In this document: in pieces, positions 52,589-62,371 of the stretch
Position numbering within the stretch: position 1 is the first letter of the stretch
How the letters are laid out: each line of letters begins with the position of its first letter
DNA from: Pedobacter sp. Leaf176
GTDB lineage: Bacteria; Bacteroidota; Bacteroidia; Sphingobacteriales; Sphingobacteriaceae
Assembly: GCF_001424305.1 (NCBI RefSeq)
Contig: NZ_LMPD01000006.1
Coordinates: forward strand, 451,285-515,284
DNA: 64,000 bases
Direction of reading: 5' to 3'
Made by a program: the position numbers and the translations under genes
Notes under the pieces: generated by a model
What the model was told of the DNA's origin: nothing
What the model saw: only the letters and a program-made list of their open reading frames with translations
The model's database searches: none

Positions 52589-53776
52589 TTATAACCAGAT
52601 TAAAGGATTGCGGATCGGCAGATTTCTTATAACCTCTTCTACCTGAGGATTGTGATCTAATTTTTTCCAGGTTTCAAACCAGTTTTGTTGCTGATAAGCG
52701 TTGGCACCAAATACCAAAAACGGCTGTGCAACCGGCCAGTTTTCCCAATACATTACATCTGGTTTTAAAGGCCATTTGCTCTTATCCGCGATATAGGGGT
52801 AAAGATAATTAATTCCTTTTCTGATTGATTTACCATCAGGTGTTTCAAAATTCCAAAGGTTATCTTTCGGCGAAGACAAAATCTGACATAGCATCGTCAT
52901 CGCATCCAGATTAAAAATAGAATAGCCATAGGGTTTTGTGCGGGCCATTTCTAAGGGAAAGCTTCCATCTGTAGCCATTTGGTTTGGCAATAAATTCGTT
53001 TTTAAATTATTCTTGATAGAGTCAAGCATGTTGTTATCATCGCAAAGTTTAGCAAATGATGCCACCTGCATAGCCCAGCAGGTGGCATGGTTGTTTTTCA
53101 CTGTCTTCTCCTGTATGCCCGGTTTTGAGGTATTAAGCCATAAAATATAATCTGCAAACCATTTCTTAACGCCTTCCACTGTCTTTTTGTCAAATGATTT
53201 TGCACCCTCCATAACCAAAGCACCCTGTGCAACTTCCATTAGGTGTATGGTATCAATAATACCGTAATTACGACCGGTAAACTTGCCTTTAACAGCTTGC
53301 GCAAAAAGTAAATTTGGGTTCATCAGGGTTTCCGGATTAATAAACCAGGCCTTAAAATGAACTATGGCTTGTTTTACATATTTTTCATCGCCAGTAATTT
53401 TGTATGCAGAAGCCAGGCTACCTATAATTTTACTGAAACGAACCATAGCTTTCCTGTGATCCAGGAAGTTATCTGGGTTAGTTAAACCATCCCTATTGAT
53501 ATATGGGCCGTCAGGATTTTTTGGATCCGGCCAGAAATAATCTGCTTCTGAGAAGAAATCATGTTTTCCGCCTGCACTCCTGGGTGAAAAAGAAGCTGTA
53601 ACCGTGATTGGTTTTTGCTTCATTGCCCAGGCTGCGTCAATTAAAATCTGTTTCTTTAATACTATAGCCACTTGTTTCTTCGCATCTAGGATTCTTAATA
53701 TAGATTTAAAATCTTTAAATGCAGTAGCTGTTAAGTAAAGTAAAGTAATCAAAGCAAATGATGTTATTTTTTTCAT
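52589..53776 (-). CDS. Alginate-lyase-like polysaccharide lyase (PL38-like)
   Basis: With the ATG at 53776 the product is 395 residues and starts MKKITSFALITLLYLTATAF, a signal peptide; the longer reading from 53830 runs into the preceding gene. It is an (alpha/alpha)n-barrel of the alginate-lyase family (PF05426), with the NNHATCWAMQVASFAKL motif carrying the usual Asn-His and a Tyr-rich active site (PYGYSIFNLDAM). PL38 members cleave beta-1,4-glucuronan. Which uronan it cuts here is inferred. Coupling to GH88 one nucleotide downstream supports lyase action. Confidence 0.82.
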   Translation of the reverse strand: MKKITSFALITLLYLTATAFKDFKSILRILDAKKQVAIVLKKQILIDAAWAMKQKPITVTASFSPRSAGGKHDFFSEADYFWPDPKNPDGPYINRDGLTNPDNFLDHRKAMVRFSKIIGSLASAYKITGDEKYVKQAIVHFKAWFINPETLMNPNLLFAQAVKGKFTGRNYGIIDTIHLMEVAQGALVMEGAKSFDKKTVEGVKKWFADYILWLNTSKPGIQEKTVKNNHATCWAMQVASFAKLCDDNNMLDSIKNNLKTNLLPNQMATDGSFPLEMARTKPYGYSIFNLDAMTMLCQILSSPKDNLWNFETPDGKSIRKGINYLYPYIADKSKWPLKPDVMYWENWPVAQPFLVFGANAYQQQNWFETWKKLDHNPQVEEVIRNLPIRNPLIWL

Positions 53777-53777
53777 A

Positions 53778-56246
53778 TTATAATTCTGTAAAGACGCTAG
53801 GCAATCCATCTGATTTAACAGAAACCACACTTTTGCCTTTATTTAAATTAATGTTAATTATTGCTCTTCCATTATAAGCCTGAACTTTCCTTGAACCCGA
53901 TGAGGTCCCCAGATTGTCGATTAATTTTCCATCACCGGTTAAACCAAAGTTTATCCAGTTTATCGCATCAAGACATTGCACACCATTATTATCGAAGAGC
54001 TTTACTTCGACCGTCGCCACATCGCCTTGTTGCGCTATTTTTTTTAACTCCATTTTTGAAGGCTTGGTCCATTTTTCAGTTTGATAAACGAACTTTACTT
54101 CGTCAGTAACCAATGTCTTGCCTTTTCTGGCAATAACCTTGATCGTATTTTCACCTTTAACAAAAGGCAGATTCCAGCGCAAACCAGCTGAGGGATAATC
54201 CTGACTATTTCGTTTCTTTAAACCAAATGATTTACCGTTTAAAAATATTTCGGCTTCCGTGCAATTAGAATACACTTTAACCATTTTTTCTTCCCCTTCA
54301 TCGCCCCAGCGAACCGGCCAGCTATGTCCATAAATATGAACCATGGGCTGCTCTGTCCAATAAGATTGAAAGACATAATAAGCTTCCTTTTTGGTAAAAT
54401 CGCGTTCCACTACGCCCTTCTGATTCATATAAGGCACAGGGTTATCCGGACGTACGGGTGTTGAAAAATCTTTGAAGGGCCAGTATGCGGTACCACTCAG
54501 CCATGGCATAATCTCCTGCTCTTTTAAATGCCAGTCGATAAGGTTTGTAATATAGGATTCACTCCAGTCGCCATCCTTGGATATTCTTGCTGCGCCACCA
54601 TACAGCGAAGCATCCCCCGCTCTTTCATCGGCGCTACCGCCAGTTTTAATTTTACTTAAAGCTTTATCCGGATTTTCTGAGTGGCGTAATGCATGACTAT
54701 CACCGCCCCATTCAACATGTAAAAAGCGTTTAACCTTTTTAAATTCATCTTCCGATACCTGTTTGTAGTCCGTATAGGCGCCACGGTACCATCCAGCCCA
54801 GATGGAAGGCGAATAAACATCGACAATGTCGCTACAAAAATCGCATCGCCTGATGGCTGTATAACGAGAAGCATCGAGTTTATGAGAGATATTATTGAGT
54901 TCCTTCATAAACGTCCTGATTTTTTCTTTATCAAATTCAGGAAAATCTCCTGGCCAGTCATTTTCATTGCCTAATCCCCAGATAATTATAGAAGGATGAT
55001 TATAGTGCTGCTCAATCATATTTTTGAGCATGGCTCTGGCTTGATTTTTATAAACGTCACCTCCAAGGCCTCCACGGCACCATGGAATTTCTTCCCAGAC
55101 CAGAATACCCAGACTATCACAAAGATTAAGTACAATTCTTGATTGTTGATAGTGACCAAGACGGATAAAATTTACGCCCATGTTCTTCATCATTATCATT
55201 TCCTTGCGGATAAGGTCTTCAGTCATCGCGGCGGCAACTCCGGCATGGTCTTCGTGCCGGTGCGTTCCTCGGAGCAGCAATCGCTTTCCATTTAATTTAA
55301 AAGGCCCCTTTTCAACAAAGTTGATGTTTCGGAAACCAATCTTTTCTTCGCCTTTAAAATTGCCATCTGCGAAATTAACTTCATATTTTAAAGTGTATTG
55401 AACCGGATGATCAGTTGTCCATAGCAATGGCTTTTTTAAACTGAATTTCCATAAATCTAAATCACCGGAAAGCGCGCTTAGCTTCTTTTCTGATTTGGAA
55501 ACGATTTTACCTGTGGGATCAATCAGTTTCAATTGAACAGTTGCATCTCTGATACTTAGTGGATTATAAAACCTCGTCCTTACATTTAATTCACCCTGTC
55601 TTCCTAAGGAATCAACCGATGCTTTAGCGAACACTTTGTCAACAGAAAGCACTGGCACATAAACCAAGTTAAGGTAACGGTAAATCCCTCCATAAACATT
55701 GAAATCAGATAAATCCGACGGTATCATTTCTAAATCCCTGGAGTTATCTGTACGGATTGAAACCGGCACTTTTCCTTTGAACTGTTTGTTGAATACATCA
55801 GTTTTTTTAAATGCTTCAACCGCATCGGTAATGTCTACCGTCCATTCATCGTAGCCGCCCAGATGCGTACCCACTTTTGTTGTATACACATAAACCTCTG
55901 TTTTTTGTCCGGCGCCTTCAAAATGCAAAATAGTTCTTCCTTTTTGGTAAGGGTTAGAAACGGCGAGTTGTGTGCGGTACCAGGCAGGCCCCTGGTAATA
56001 ATTTACATCCGGATCCACCGCCTCTTCTGCATTTACACAATGTGGCAAATTTACTTGCTGCCATAGCGGAACGGCTTCCGGATTGCCGACACCCACAGGG
56101 CGTACAGCTTCCCATATACCACCCAAATCATGCTTTAAAAACTCCCAGTTATTATTTAACCTAACACTTCGCTGTGCATTAGCTAAGAAACTGATAAACA
56201 GTAATATTATTAGAATTATATATTTATTATTCTTAAACATAATCAT
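53778..56246 (-). CDS. GH2-family glycoside hydrolase (beta-galactosidase/glucuronidase type)
   Basis: An 822-residue exported enzyme (hydrophobic N-terminus to about 24, ending LANAQ). Sandwich domain, immunoglobulin-like domain, TIM barrel with acid/base Glu in IIWGLGNENDWPG and nucleophile Glu in FLHVEWGGDSHAL, then a C-terminal domain typical of GH2. The motif NFIRLGHYQQSRIVLNLCDSLGILVWEE is diagnostic. The substrate is not certain: beta-galactosidase, glucuronidase and mannosidase members share the plan. It starts at an ATG pair (56246 or 56240) and ends 1 nt before the lyase start. Confidence 0.92.
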   Translation of the reverse strand: MIMFKNNKYIILIILLFISFLANAQRSVRLNNNWEFLKHDLGGIWEAVRPVGVGNPEAVPLWQQVNLPHCVNAEEAVDPDVNYYQGPAWYRTQLAVSNPYQKGRTILHFEGAGQKTEVYVYTTKVGTHLGGYDEWTVDITDAVEAFKKTDVFNKQFKGKVPVSIRTDNSRDLEMIPSDLSDFNVYGGIYRYLNLVYVPVLSVDKVFAKASVDSLGRQGELNVRTRFYNPLSIRDATVQLKLIDPTGKIVSKSEKKLSALSGDLDLWKFSLKKPLLWTTDHPVQYTLKYEVNFADGNFKGEEKIGFRNINFVEKGPFKLNGKRLLLRGTHRHEDHAGVAAAMTEDLIRKEMIMMKNMGVNFIRLGHYQQSRIVLNLCDSLGILVWEEIPWCRGGLGGDVYKNQARAMLKNMIEQHYNHPSIIIWGLGNENDWPGDFPEFDKEKIRTFMKELNNISHKLDASRYTAIRRCDFCSDIVDVYSPSIWAGWYRGAYTDYKQVSEDEFKKVKRFLHVEWGGDSHALRHSENPDKALSKIKTGGSADERAGDASLYGGAARISKDGDWSESYITNLIDWHLKEQEIMPWLSGTAYWPFKDFSTPVRPDNPVPYMNQKGVVERDFTKKEAYYVFQSYWTEQPMVHIYGHSWPVRWGDEGEEKMVKVYSNCTEAEIFLNGKSFGLKKRNSQDYPSAGLRWNLPFVKGENTIKVIARKGKTLVTDEVKFVYQTEKWTKPSKMELKKIAQQGDVATVEVKLFDNNGVQCLDAINWINFGLTGDGKLIDNLGTSSGSRKVQAYNGRAIININLNKGKSVVSVKSDGLPSVFTEL

Positions 56247-56252
56247 TGAGAA

Positions 56253-57428
56253 TTAAATATTTAAACGCAACTTCTTTTTCTCTAAAAAAGATACAATACC
56301 GATAACTAAGAAGGCGATAAAAAAAGATCGGAATATGCCACCGATTCCTGTATTCAACAAATGAGGAAACCGGAAATGAATCAAACTAAAAATTGAATAC
56401 AGCAGATATGGAATCAGGTAGCAGGTAAGCGTGCTTGTACCAGCAGGTTTAATCAATTTAAACAGATCTTTTTTCTGTTTAGAATCGATAAGGTAAACGA
56501 GTAATTCGAACACAAGGGTGGTTATACCCATGCAAATGAAAACCCAGGCGGGGGTTGCATAGATTTTAGAAATCCCTCCAGTCAACGGCCGGATGAGTGA
56601 CCCGAAAATGATTGAGAATGCACCGGATAAATTTAATATTATCCAGAAGTATCTGTCTTTCCCCCTCGCAACAAGGAGCTTATATAATGAAGATATTAAA
56701 ACACCGCCTAGCATAAGTGTTATGGCTGATCCACTGCCAACGAACGGGATTTGTAATTTCAGCAAACCCATGTGTGCAGATACATTCATAGCAGAAAAAA
56801 ACAAAAACACAAGGACCAGTAAACTAAACTTCCCTTTTAAAACCAGGTAGACAAATGCGGTAATTAAATAAGCCCAGCCAATGATTCCTAGAATACCCCA
56901 CCAATGTGGTTTTAATGGTTCACGATGCTCAGGAGTGCCGCCTTTATAAAGCAATGCAAGAAACGCTAATATGATGATACCAGATAGTATCAAAATCTTT
57001 TTCTTCCCCTTAGAAAGGGTATCAGGATAATCCAGCCAAATCAAGAAAAATGAAACAGTGAGTATAATCGTGTAAACTGGATATGGCAAAAAAGCCTCTG
57101 CTGAATTATAATTCTCAAGATTGACATGAAAAAAGCCCATTAAGATTAAAGCAAGAGAACGGAGTAATATGTAACTAGAAATACTAGCAAAAGATTTTCC
57201 TTTGTCTAACCTGGTATCAATAGCAAAGGGCAATGATAGTCCTACTATAAACAAAAAAGCAGGAAAAATTACATCAGAAAAGCCCATTCCATCCACATCT
57301 GCCGGGGTATGTTCAATCCAGTGTGGAATATTCGAAACGCCAGCCACGTCGTTAACAAAAATCATCAGGAACATGGTTATTGCTCTTAATACATCGATTG
57401 ATAATATACGTGATGATAACTGACTCAT
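56253..57428 (-). CDS. HGSNAT-like multi-pass acyltransferase (DUF5009/COG4299)
   Basis: A 391-residue integral membrane protein with roughly ten hydrophobic helices. The N-terminus SRILSIDVLRAITMFLMIFVND and the loop FSDVIFPAFLFIVGLSLPFAIDTR are typical of the family that includes human heparan-alpha-glucosaminide N-acetyltransferase. This family carries acetyl groups across a membrane onto amino sugars. Sitting between two GH2 genes (14 nt downstream of one, 7 nt upstream of the other) in a glycan-degradation operon, it may acetylate oligosaccharide intermediates, such as glucosamine ends. The role is inference. Confidence 0.82.
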   Translation of the reverse strand: MSQLSSRILSIDVLRAITMFLMIFVNDVAGVSNIPHWIEHTPADVDGMGFSDVIFPAFLFIVGLSLPFAIDTRLDKGKSFASISSYILLRSLALILMGFFHVNLENYNSAEAFLPYPVYTIILTVSFFLIWLDYPDTLSKGKKKILILSGIIILAFLALLYKGGTPEHREPLKPHWWGILGIIGWAYLITAFVYLVLKGKFSLLVLVFLFFSAMNVSAHMGLLKLQIPFVGSGSAITLMLGGVLISSLYKLLVARGKDRYFWIILNLSGAFSIIFGSLIRPLTGGISKIYATPAWVFICMGITTLVFELLVYLIDSKQKKDLFKLIKPAGTSTLTCYLIPYLLYSIFSLIHFRFPHLLNTGIGGIFRSFFIAFLVIGIVSFLEKKKLRLNI

Positions 57429-57442
57429 TTTTAAAAATATAC

Positions 57443-60097
57443 TTAATAAATTTTTCTTAATTGAATAGCATTTAAAATGGGTTTTCCTTCAATTGGCATA
57501 AAACCGATTGATATGCCTTTTCCATTTGTAATCGTTAATCTTGTTTTCTTTTGCACCGCTTTTGTATAGCCAAAATCTGCAGCGAGGTTTAGCTTTTGCA
57601 TAAATGGCTGGCCATTAATCGATACATTAAAAATGCGCTGTTCTACAACTTCCTTTTTGTGGTTATTATCTAAATTATAAGCCAAAGCTTCCTTTGCATC
57701 GCCACCGACCAATTCTGCAAAATGTAAGGTTAGCTCATACTCACCATCGGGCACATCGAATTTAAATTGTTGGATGCCAACTTGCTGGGTTTGATAAACT
57801 GGGTCGTTATCCGTTTCAAGGATATTTTTATCACTTCCGTATAGAATTCTGTTGTTTGTTCCTTTGTAGGGTTCTCCTCCTATCCAGCCCCAGGCGCCCG
57901 GTTTGTAAGCTTGGTCCGGAATCCATAACTGTTGCTGCTTTTCATCGATGTAATATCTTTTGGAGCCTAAAAGAATGTTCATATTGTTGAATGGAATCTT
58001 ATCTGAGAACTTAAATGGCTCAACCTGGAAATTGATGTCTGCATTATCAATAAGCGCTCCTGAAAGAACTTTTAATTGGTTTGTACCATCTTCGAAAGGC
58101 ACTTTCCAATCGCATATGTGGTCGACAGCAACTTTAGTTCCCATACTTTTTCCATTAAGAAATAATTCCGCCGACTTTTGATTTGTAGCAACCTGAATAT
58201 TCTGTGTACTAACCGAAGTAGAAGAATCGGCTATTCCAACTCTGTGTTTCCACTGAACTGAGGTAATTTTTAAATAGGGCTTATCGGAAAGATAGGCCTT
58301 GTACAGGTAGTATGTATCTTTTGGCTGCCTGCCAATCGTTAATAATCCCTTATTGTTGATGTGCGGCATGGTTTCCTCACGTGTTTCCGAATTAAAATCG
58401 GCCAAGTTCCAGGCCATTCCACCAGCAACGAAAGGCCTTTCGAGCATGGCATTCAAATAAGTCTGGTGGAATTTAACAGCATACTCCACACTTTTATCGA
58501 AACGAACCGGTTGGAAAGAACGAATCCGGGGATCGGCATCGGCACCATACTCTGTCACCATAAAAGGCGTATTGGGCAACTCTTTATGATGGCGATCTAA
58601 AAATTTAGCAAAATCTGCTGGCATTCCGGAATACCAGCCGGAATATAAGTTCCAACCAACTATCATCGGAATTTTAGTTAAGCCAACTTTATTATAAAGG
58701 TCCCAGGCGCCATGGTTAACCAACAATGTATACCTTGAAGGATCTTCCTTTCTGGTTAAATCATCCAATTTCTGGGCCAACTCCCGGATGTGGTCATAAT
58801 AAATTTGCTGGCGTGGTTTATCGTTCGAAAACTTAGGCCGCAACAAAACCTCATTCATATAGGCCCAGGCGACAATACTGGGGTGATTGAAGTTCTGCCT
58901 TATCATTTCCCTTTGCATGTTCAGGCAGTTGTTCGTAAAAGCTTCGGATTCGGTAATGGTGTTCACTACAGGTATTTCGACTGAAGCCAGGATCCCCAAC
59001 CTATCGCAGGCCTCCAATATCATTGGATCCTGCGGATAATGTGCAACCCTTAAAAAGTTGCCGCCCATTTCTTTAAGTAGTTCGATATCTCTAATTTGCA
59101 AGGCGTCGGGTACCGCATTTCCTAAATGCTCATAATCCTGGTGGCGGCTCGCCCCAATAATTTTAAGTGGTTTACCATTAAGAAAAAATCCTCTTTCAGC
59201 ATCGAATTTAAACCACCTAAAACCTAAAGGATTAGATACTTCATCTAAAACTGTCTTCGTTTTGACGTCGATAATCCTCGAAATCACACGATATAAATAT
59301 GGGCTTTCAGGCGACCAAAGTTTGGGATGTTTAATTGAATTAAAGTTCTGATTTATAGTTTTTAGCTCTCCCGAAACTACATTAACAAAAGAGATTTGAG
59401 ATGCAACTGCCTTACCATTAGCATTAATTAAAGTACTATGAATTTGTATTTTTTTTGCTGATGTAGATGAATTGTCTATTAAACTCCTTATCTGAACGCT
59501 CGCCTTTTCGGCCGAAACATCGGGCGTGGTAATGTACACACCAGAACTAGCATTGTCATTTTTAGAAAAATGAATTGGTTCTGTAATTAATAAACTAACG
59601 TTTCGGTATATGCCGCCAAAAAAGGTAAAATCGGCTGTTAGTGGCGGGATATCTTCATTAAAACGATTATTTGCTCTTACTTCAATTAAATCGTTTGTAT
59701 AATTTAAAAATTTGGAAATCGGAACGATGAATTTAGTGTAACTCCCAATGTGTCTGGCTGCAGGTTTTCCATTAACTAAAACTTCGGATTCCTGCGCTAT
59801 ACCATTGAAAACGAGGTAAATTTGCTTTCCTTTTGCAGCCGCATCCAGATTTAATTTTTTCTTATAGATACCTAATCCGCGATAATAACCTGGTTCATCG
59901 TCCAAAACATCAAACGCATTCCACGTATGTGGCAGATTTACTTTTTCCTTTGCTCCGTTGTCTTTCTGAAATTCCCAACCATCGTTCAGACTGATGTTAT
60001 TTTGAGCCTCGACCGATAAACTGAAAGTAAAAAGCATTGCTGAAACAAGCAAAAGATGTAATTGTTTTAATGATTTGGGATGGTTAGTTTTTATCAC
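57443..60097 (-). CDS. GH2-family glycoside hydrolase with malectin-like tail
   Basis: An 884-residue exported enzyme (signal peptide about 1-31, ending VEAQ). GH2 domains occupy about 35-600, with acid/base Glu in IVAWAYMNEVLL and nucleophile Glu in PFMVTEYGADAD. A C-terminal malectin-like domain (about 740-884; DVPDGEYELTLHFAE and EQRIFNVSINGQPF) should bind carbohydrate. The domain plan fits beta-glucuronidases or galactosidases of Bacteroidota PULs. The gene is 44 nt downstream of GH3. Confidence 0.92.
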   Translation of the reverse strand: MIKTNHPKSLKQLHLLLVSAMLFTFSLSVEAQNNISLNDGWEFQKDNGAKEKVNLPHTWNAFDVLDDEPGYYRGLGIYKKKLNLDAAAKGKQIYLVFNGIAQESEVLVNGKPAARHIGSYTKFIVPISKFLNYTNDLIEVRANNRFNEDIPPLTADFTFFGGIYRNVSLLITEPIHFSKNDNASSGVYITTPDVSAEKASVQIRSLIDNSSTSAKKIQIHSTLINANGKAVASQISFVNVVSGELKTINQNFNSIKHPKLWSPESPYLYRVISRIIDVKTKTVLDEVSNPLGFRWFKFDAERGFFLNGKPLKIIGASRHQDYEHLGNAVPDALQIRDIELLKEMGGNFLRVAHYPQDPMILEACDRLGILASVEIPVVNTITESEAFTNNCLNMQREMIRQNFNHPSIVAWAYMNEVLLRPKFSNDKPRQQIYYDHIRELAQKLDDLTRKEDPSRYTLLVNHGAWDLYNKVGLTKIPMIVGWNLYSGWYSGMPADFAKFLDRHHKELPNTPFMVTEYGADADPRIRSFQPVRFDKSVEYAVKFHQTYLNAMLERPFVAGGMAWNLADFNSETREETMPHINNKGLLTIGRQPKDTYYLYKAYLSDKPYLKITSVQWKHRVGIADSSTSVSTQNIQVATNQKSAELFLNGKSMGTKVAVDHICDWKVPFEDGTNQLKVLSGALIDNADINFQVEPFKFSDKIPFNNMNILLGSKRYYIDEKQQQLWIPDQAYKPGAWGWIGGEPYKGTNNRILYGSDKNILETDNDPVYQTQQVGIQQFKFDVPDGEYELTLHFAELVGGDAKEALAYNLDNNHKKEVVEQRIFNVSINGQPFMQKLNLAADFGYTKAVQKKTRLTITNGKGISIGFMPIEGKPILNAIQLRKIY

Positions 60098-60141
60098 GGA
60101 TTTGATATTATAAAATTTTGACTGCTCAGATTGTTCTTTAT

Positions 60142-62364
60142 TTAATTAGTTAGCGTAAAATCCTTTTCGAGTTTGATGTTATCTGAAGCCGTTCCGATCA
60201 TCAGTTTGAAATTACCTGCTTCGGCACCCCAATTTAGTTGCCGGTTATAAAAAGACAGCTTTTCTTTATCAATTACAAAAGTGATTTGTTTGTTCTCGCC
60301 AGCCTTTAACATGACTTTTTGAAAGTCCTTCAATTCCTTAACGGGACGAACAACAGATGCAAATTTATCCTGCAAATAGAGTTGAACCACTTCTTCCCCA
60401 TCGTATTTACCGGTATTTTTAAGCGTAAAATTTACAGCTATTTTATCGGTCATCGTCATTTGAGTTTTATTAAGATTAAGGCTACTATATTCAAAAGTTG
60501 TGTAGCTTAAACCATAGCCAAATGCAAATTTGGGGCTATTTGGCAAGTCGAGATAAGCCGATTTGTAATTTCTGTCTTTATCGCTTTTAGACGGACGGCC
60601 TGTGCTAAGGTAATTGTAGTAAAGCGGAATCTGGCCTTCATCCCTGGGGAAAGTCATAGGTAATTTACCTGCCGGATTGTAATCACCAAACAATACATTT
60701 GCCATAGCATTTCCGGCTTCGCTACCGAGCCACCAGGTGTACATAATTGCAGGAACGTTATCTGCCGTCCAGTTAAATATTAATGGCCTACCGGCCATGA
60801 GCAGAACAACAATGGGTTTCCCAGTTGCCTGAATGGCTTTAATTAAATCTTCCTGAACACCCGGAATGCGGATATTGGTTTTGCTTTTAGCCTCGCCACT
60901 CATATCAAAAGCTTCGCCCGCAGCAATAATTACCACGTCGGACTGTTTGGCAATCGCTACGGCTTCAGCAAAACCTGTTTTCGAAGAATCTGAAATGCCG
61001 CAACCTTTAGCATATAACAACTCTGTTTTGTTTCCGACCTTATTTTTCAATCCTTCATAAAGTGAAATGAGCTTATCGTTTTCCCATGCGACAGACCAAA
61101 AGCCCTGCATATCTTTTTCAGATTTAGCGAGTGGACCGATAACAGCAATTTTCTTTAAATCCTTTGATAGCGGTAAGGTTTGCTTTTCATTTTTCAAGAG
61201 CACCATACTTTTCTCCGCCATTTTTAAAGAGGCCGCTCTGTTTTCAGCAGAATTCAGTTCCTTCTCCTGACGGGCCTCGTTGCTAAAACGATAGGGATCG
61301 TCAAATAACCCCAACTCAAATTTCTTGCGTAGAATTCTCTTCACGGCATCATCAATCAATGCCATATCCACCTTTTTATCTGCTACCAATTTTGCCAGCG
61401 AAGGCAGATAACTTCTGCTTTCCATATCCATATCACTACCAGCTTTAATGGCCAGTTCAGCTGCTTCTGATTTATCTTTTGCATAACCATGGGCAACCAT
61501 TTCACCAATCGAACCCCAATCACTCACCACAAAACCCGTATATTTCCATTTGCCTTTTAAAATATCGCGTTGTAAGTAGCTGCTTCCCGTAGCCGGAATT
61601 CCGTTAAGCGTGTTGAATGAATTCATGAAAGTTGCCGCACCCGCGTCTACAGCTGCTTTGAATGGTGGCAAATAGGTTTCCCAAAGGCTGTGTTCACTCA
61701 TATCAACCGTATTGTAATCACGACCAGCAATGGCTGCGCCATAAGCAGCAAAATGTTTTGCACAGGCCATAATCGCATCTAAATTACCTAATCCCTTCCC
61801 TTGAAAACCTTTGACGCGTGCTCGCGCAATTTGCGAACCCAGGAAAGTATCTTCCCCCGCGCCTTCCATTACCCTGCCCCAACGTGGGTCGCGGGCGATA
61901 TCAACCATCGGTGCAAAAGTCCAGTGAATACCTGAGGCCGCCGTTTCCCTTGCAGCAACTCTGGCTGCATTCTCCATTGCAGGTAAATCCCAACTTGCCG
62001 CTTCGGCTAAAGGAATAGGAAAAGTAACACGGTAGCCGTGTATGACATCCAGACCAAAAATCAATGGAATTTTCATTCTAGACTGCATGGCAACTTCCTG
62101 AACAGCCCTGGTTTCTTTTGCGCCTCTTACGTTAAGCATCGATCCCAGTTTACCATCCCTGATGTCTTTAAGTTTGTTCGGATTGTTCGTAATCGGACCG
62201 GTTGCATCCCTGTCGCCTGTATATTGATTCAACTGACCAATTTTTTCATCTAAAGTCATCAGTTTTAAAACCGAATCAACTTTCTTTTCAATTTTCTTAT
62301 TCTGCGCAAAAGCAGTAGAAAAAGATAATGCAATAATTAAGGCTGATGATAAATGCTTTTTCAT
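60142..62364 (-). CDS. GH3-family beta-glucosidase/xylosidase
   Basis: The ATG at 62364 gives 740 residues and starts MKKHLSSALIIALSFSTAFA with a signal peptide; an ATG at 62385 overlaps the preceding gene. The TIM barrel carries the nucleophile Asp in GFVVSDWGSIGEM, the substrate region HFAAYGAAIAGRDYN and the second (alpha/beta) domain with the KIAVIGPLAKSE motif. A fibronectin III-like domain ends the protein (NTGKYDGEEVVQLYLQD). BglX-type enzymes trim terminal beta-linked glucose or xylose. Its place after GH10 suggests xylo- or glucooligosaccharides. Confidence 0.95.
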   Translation of the reverse strand: MKKHLSSALIIALSFSTAFAQNKKIEKKVDSVLKLMTLDEKIGQLNQYTGDRDATGPITNNPNKLKDIRDGKLGSMLNVRGAKETRAVQEVAMQSRMKIPLIFGLDVIHGYRVTFPIPLAEAASWDLPAMENAARVAARETAASGIHWTFAPMVDIARDPRWGRVMEGAGEDTFLGSQIARARVKGFQGKGLGNLDAIMACAKHFAAYGAAIAGRDYNTVDMSEHSLWETYLPPFKAAVDAGAATFMNSFNTLNGIPATGSSYLQRDILKGKWKYTGFVVSDWGSIGEMVAHGYAKDKSEAAELAIKAGSDMDMESRSYLPSLAKLVADKKVDMALIDDAVKRILRKKFELGLFDDPYRFSNEARQEKELNSAENRAASLKMAEKSMVLLKNEKQTLPLSKDLKKIAVIGPLAKSEKDMQGFWSVAWENDKLISLYEGLKNKVGNKTELLYAKGCGISDSSKTGFAEAVAIAKQSDVVIIAAGEAFDMSGEAKSKTNIRIPGVQEDLIKAIQATGKPIVVLLMAGRPLIFNWTADNVPAIMYTWWLGSEAGNAMANVLFGDYNPAGKLPMTFPRDEGQIPLYYNYLSTGRPSKSDKDRNYKSAYLDLPNSPKFAFGYGLSYTTFEYSSLNLNKTQMTMTDKIAVNFTLKNTGKYDGEEVVQLYLQDKFASVVRPVKELKDFQKVMLKAGENKQITFVIDKEKLSFYNRQLNWGAEAGNFKLMIGTASDNIKLEKDFTLTN

Positions 62365-62371
62365 TGTATTT

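Noticed and set aside
53777..53830. Longer reading of the PL38-like gene
   Set aside because: It would overlap the GH2 coding sequence and hide the signal peptide that starts at the ATG at 53776.
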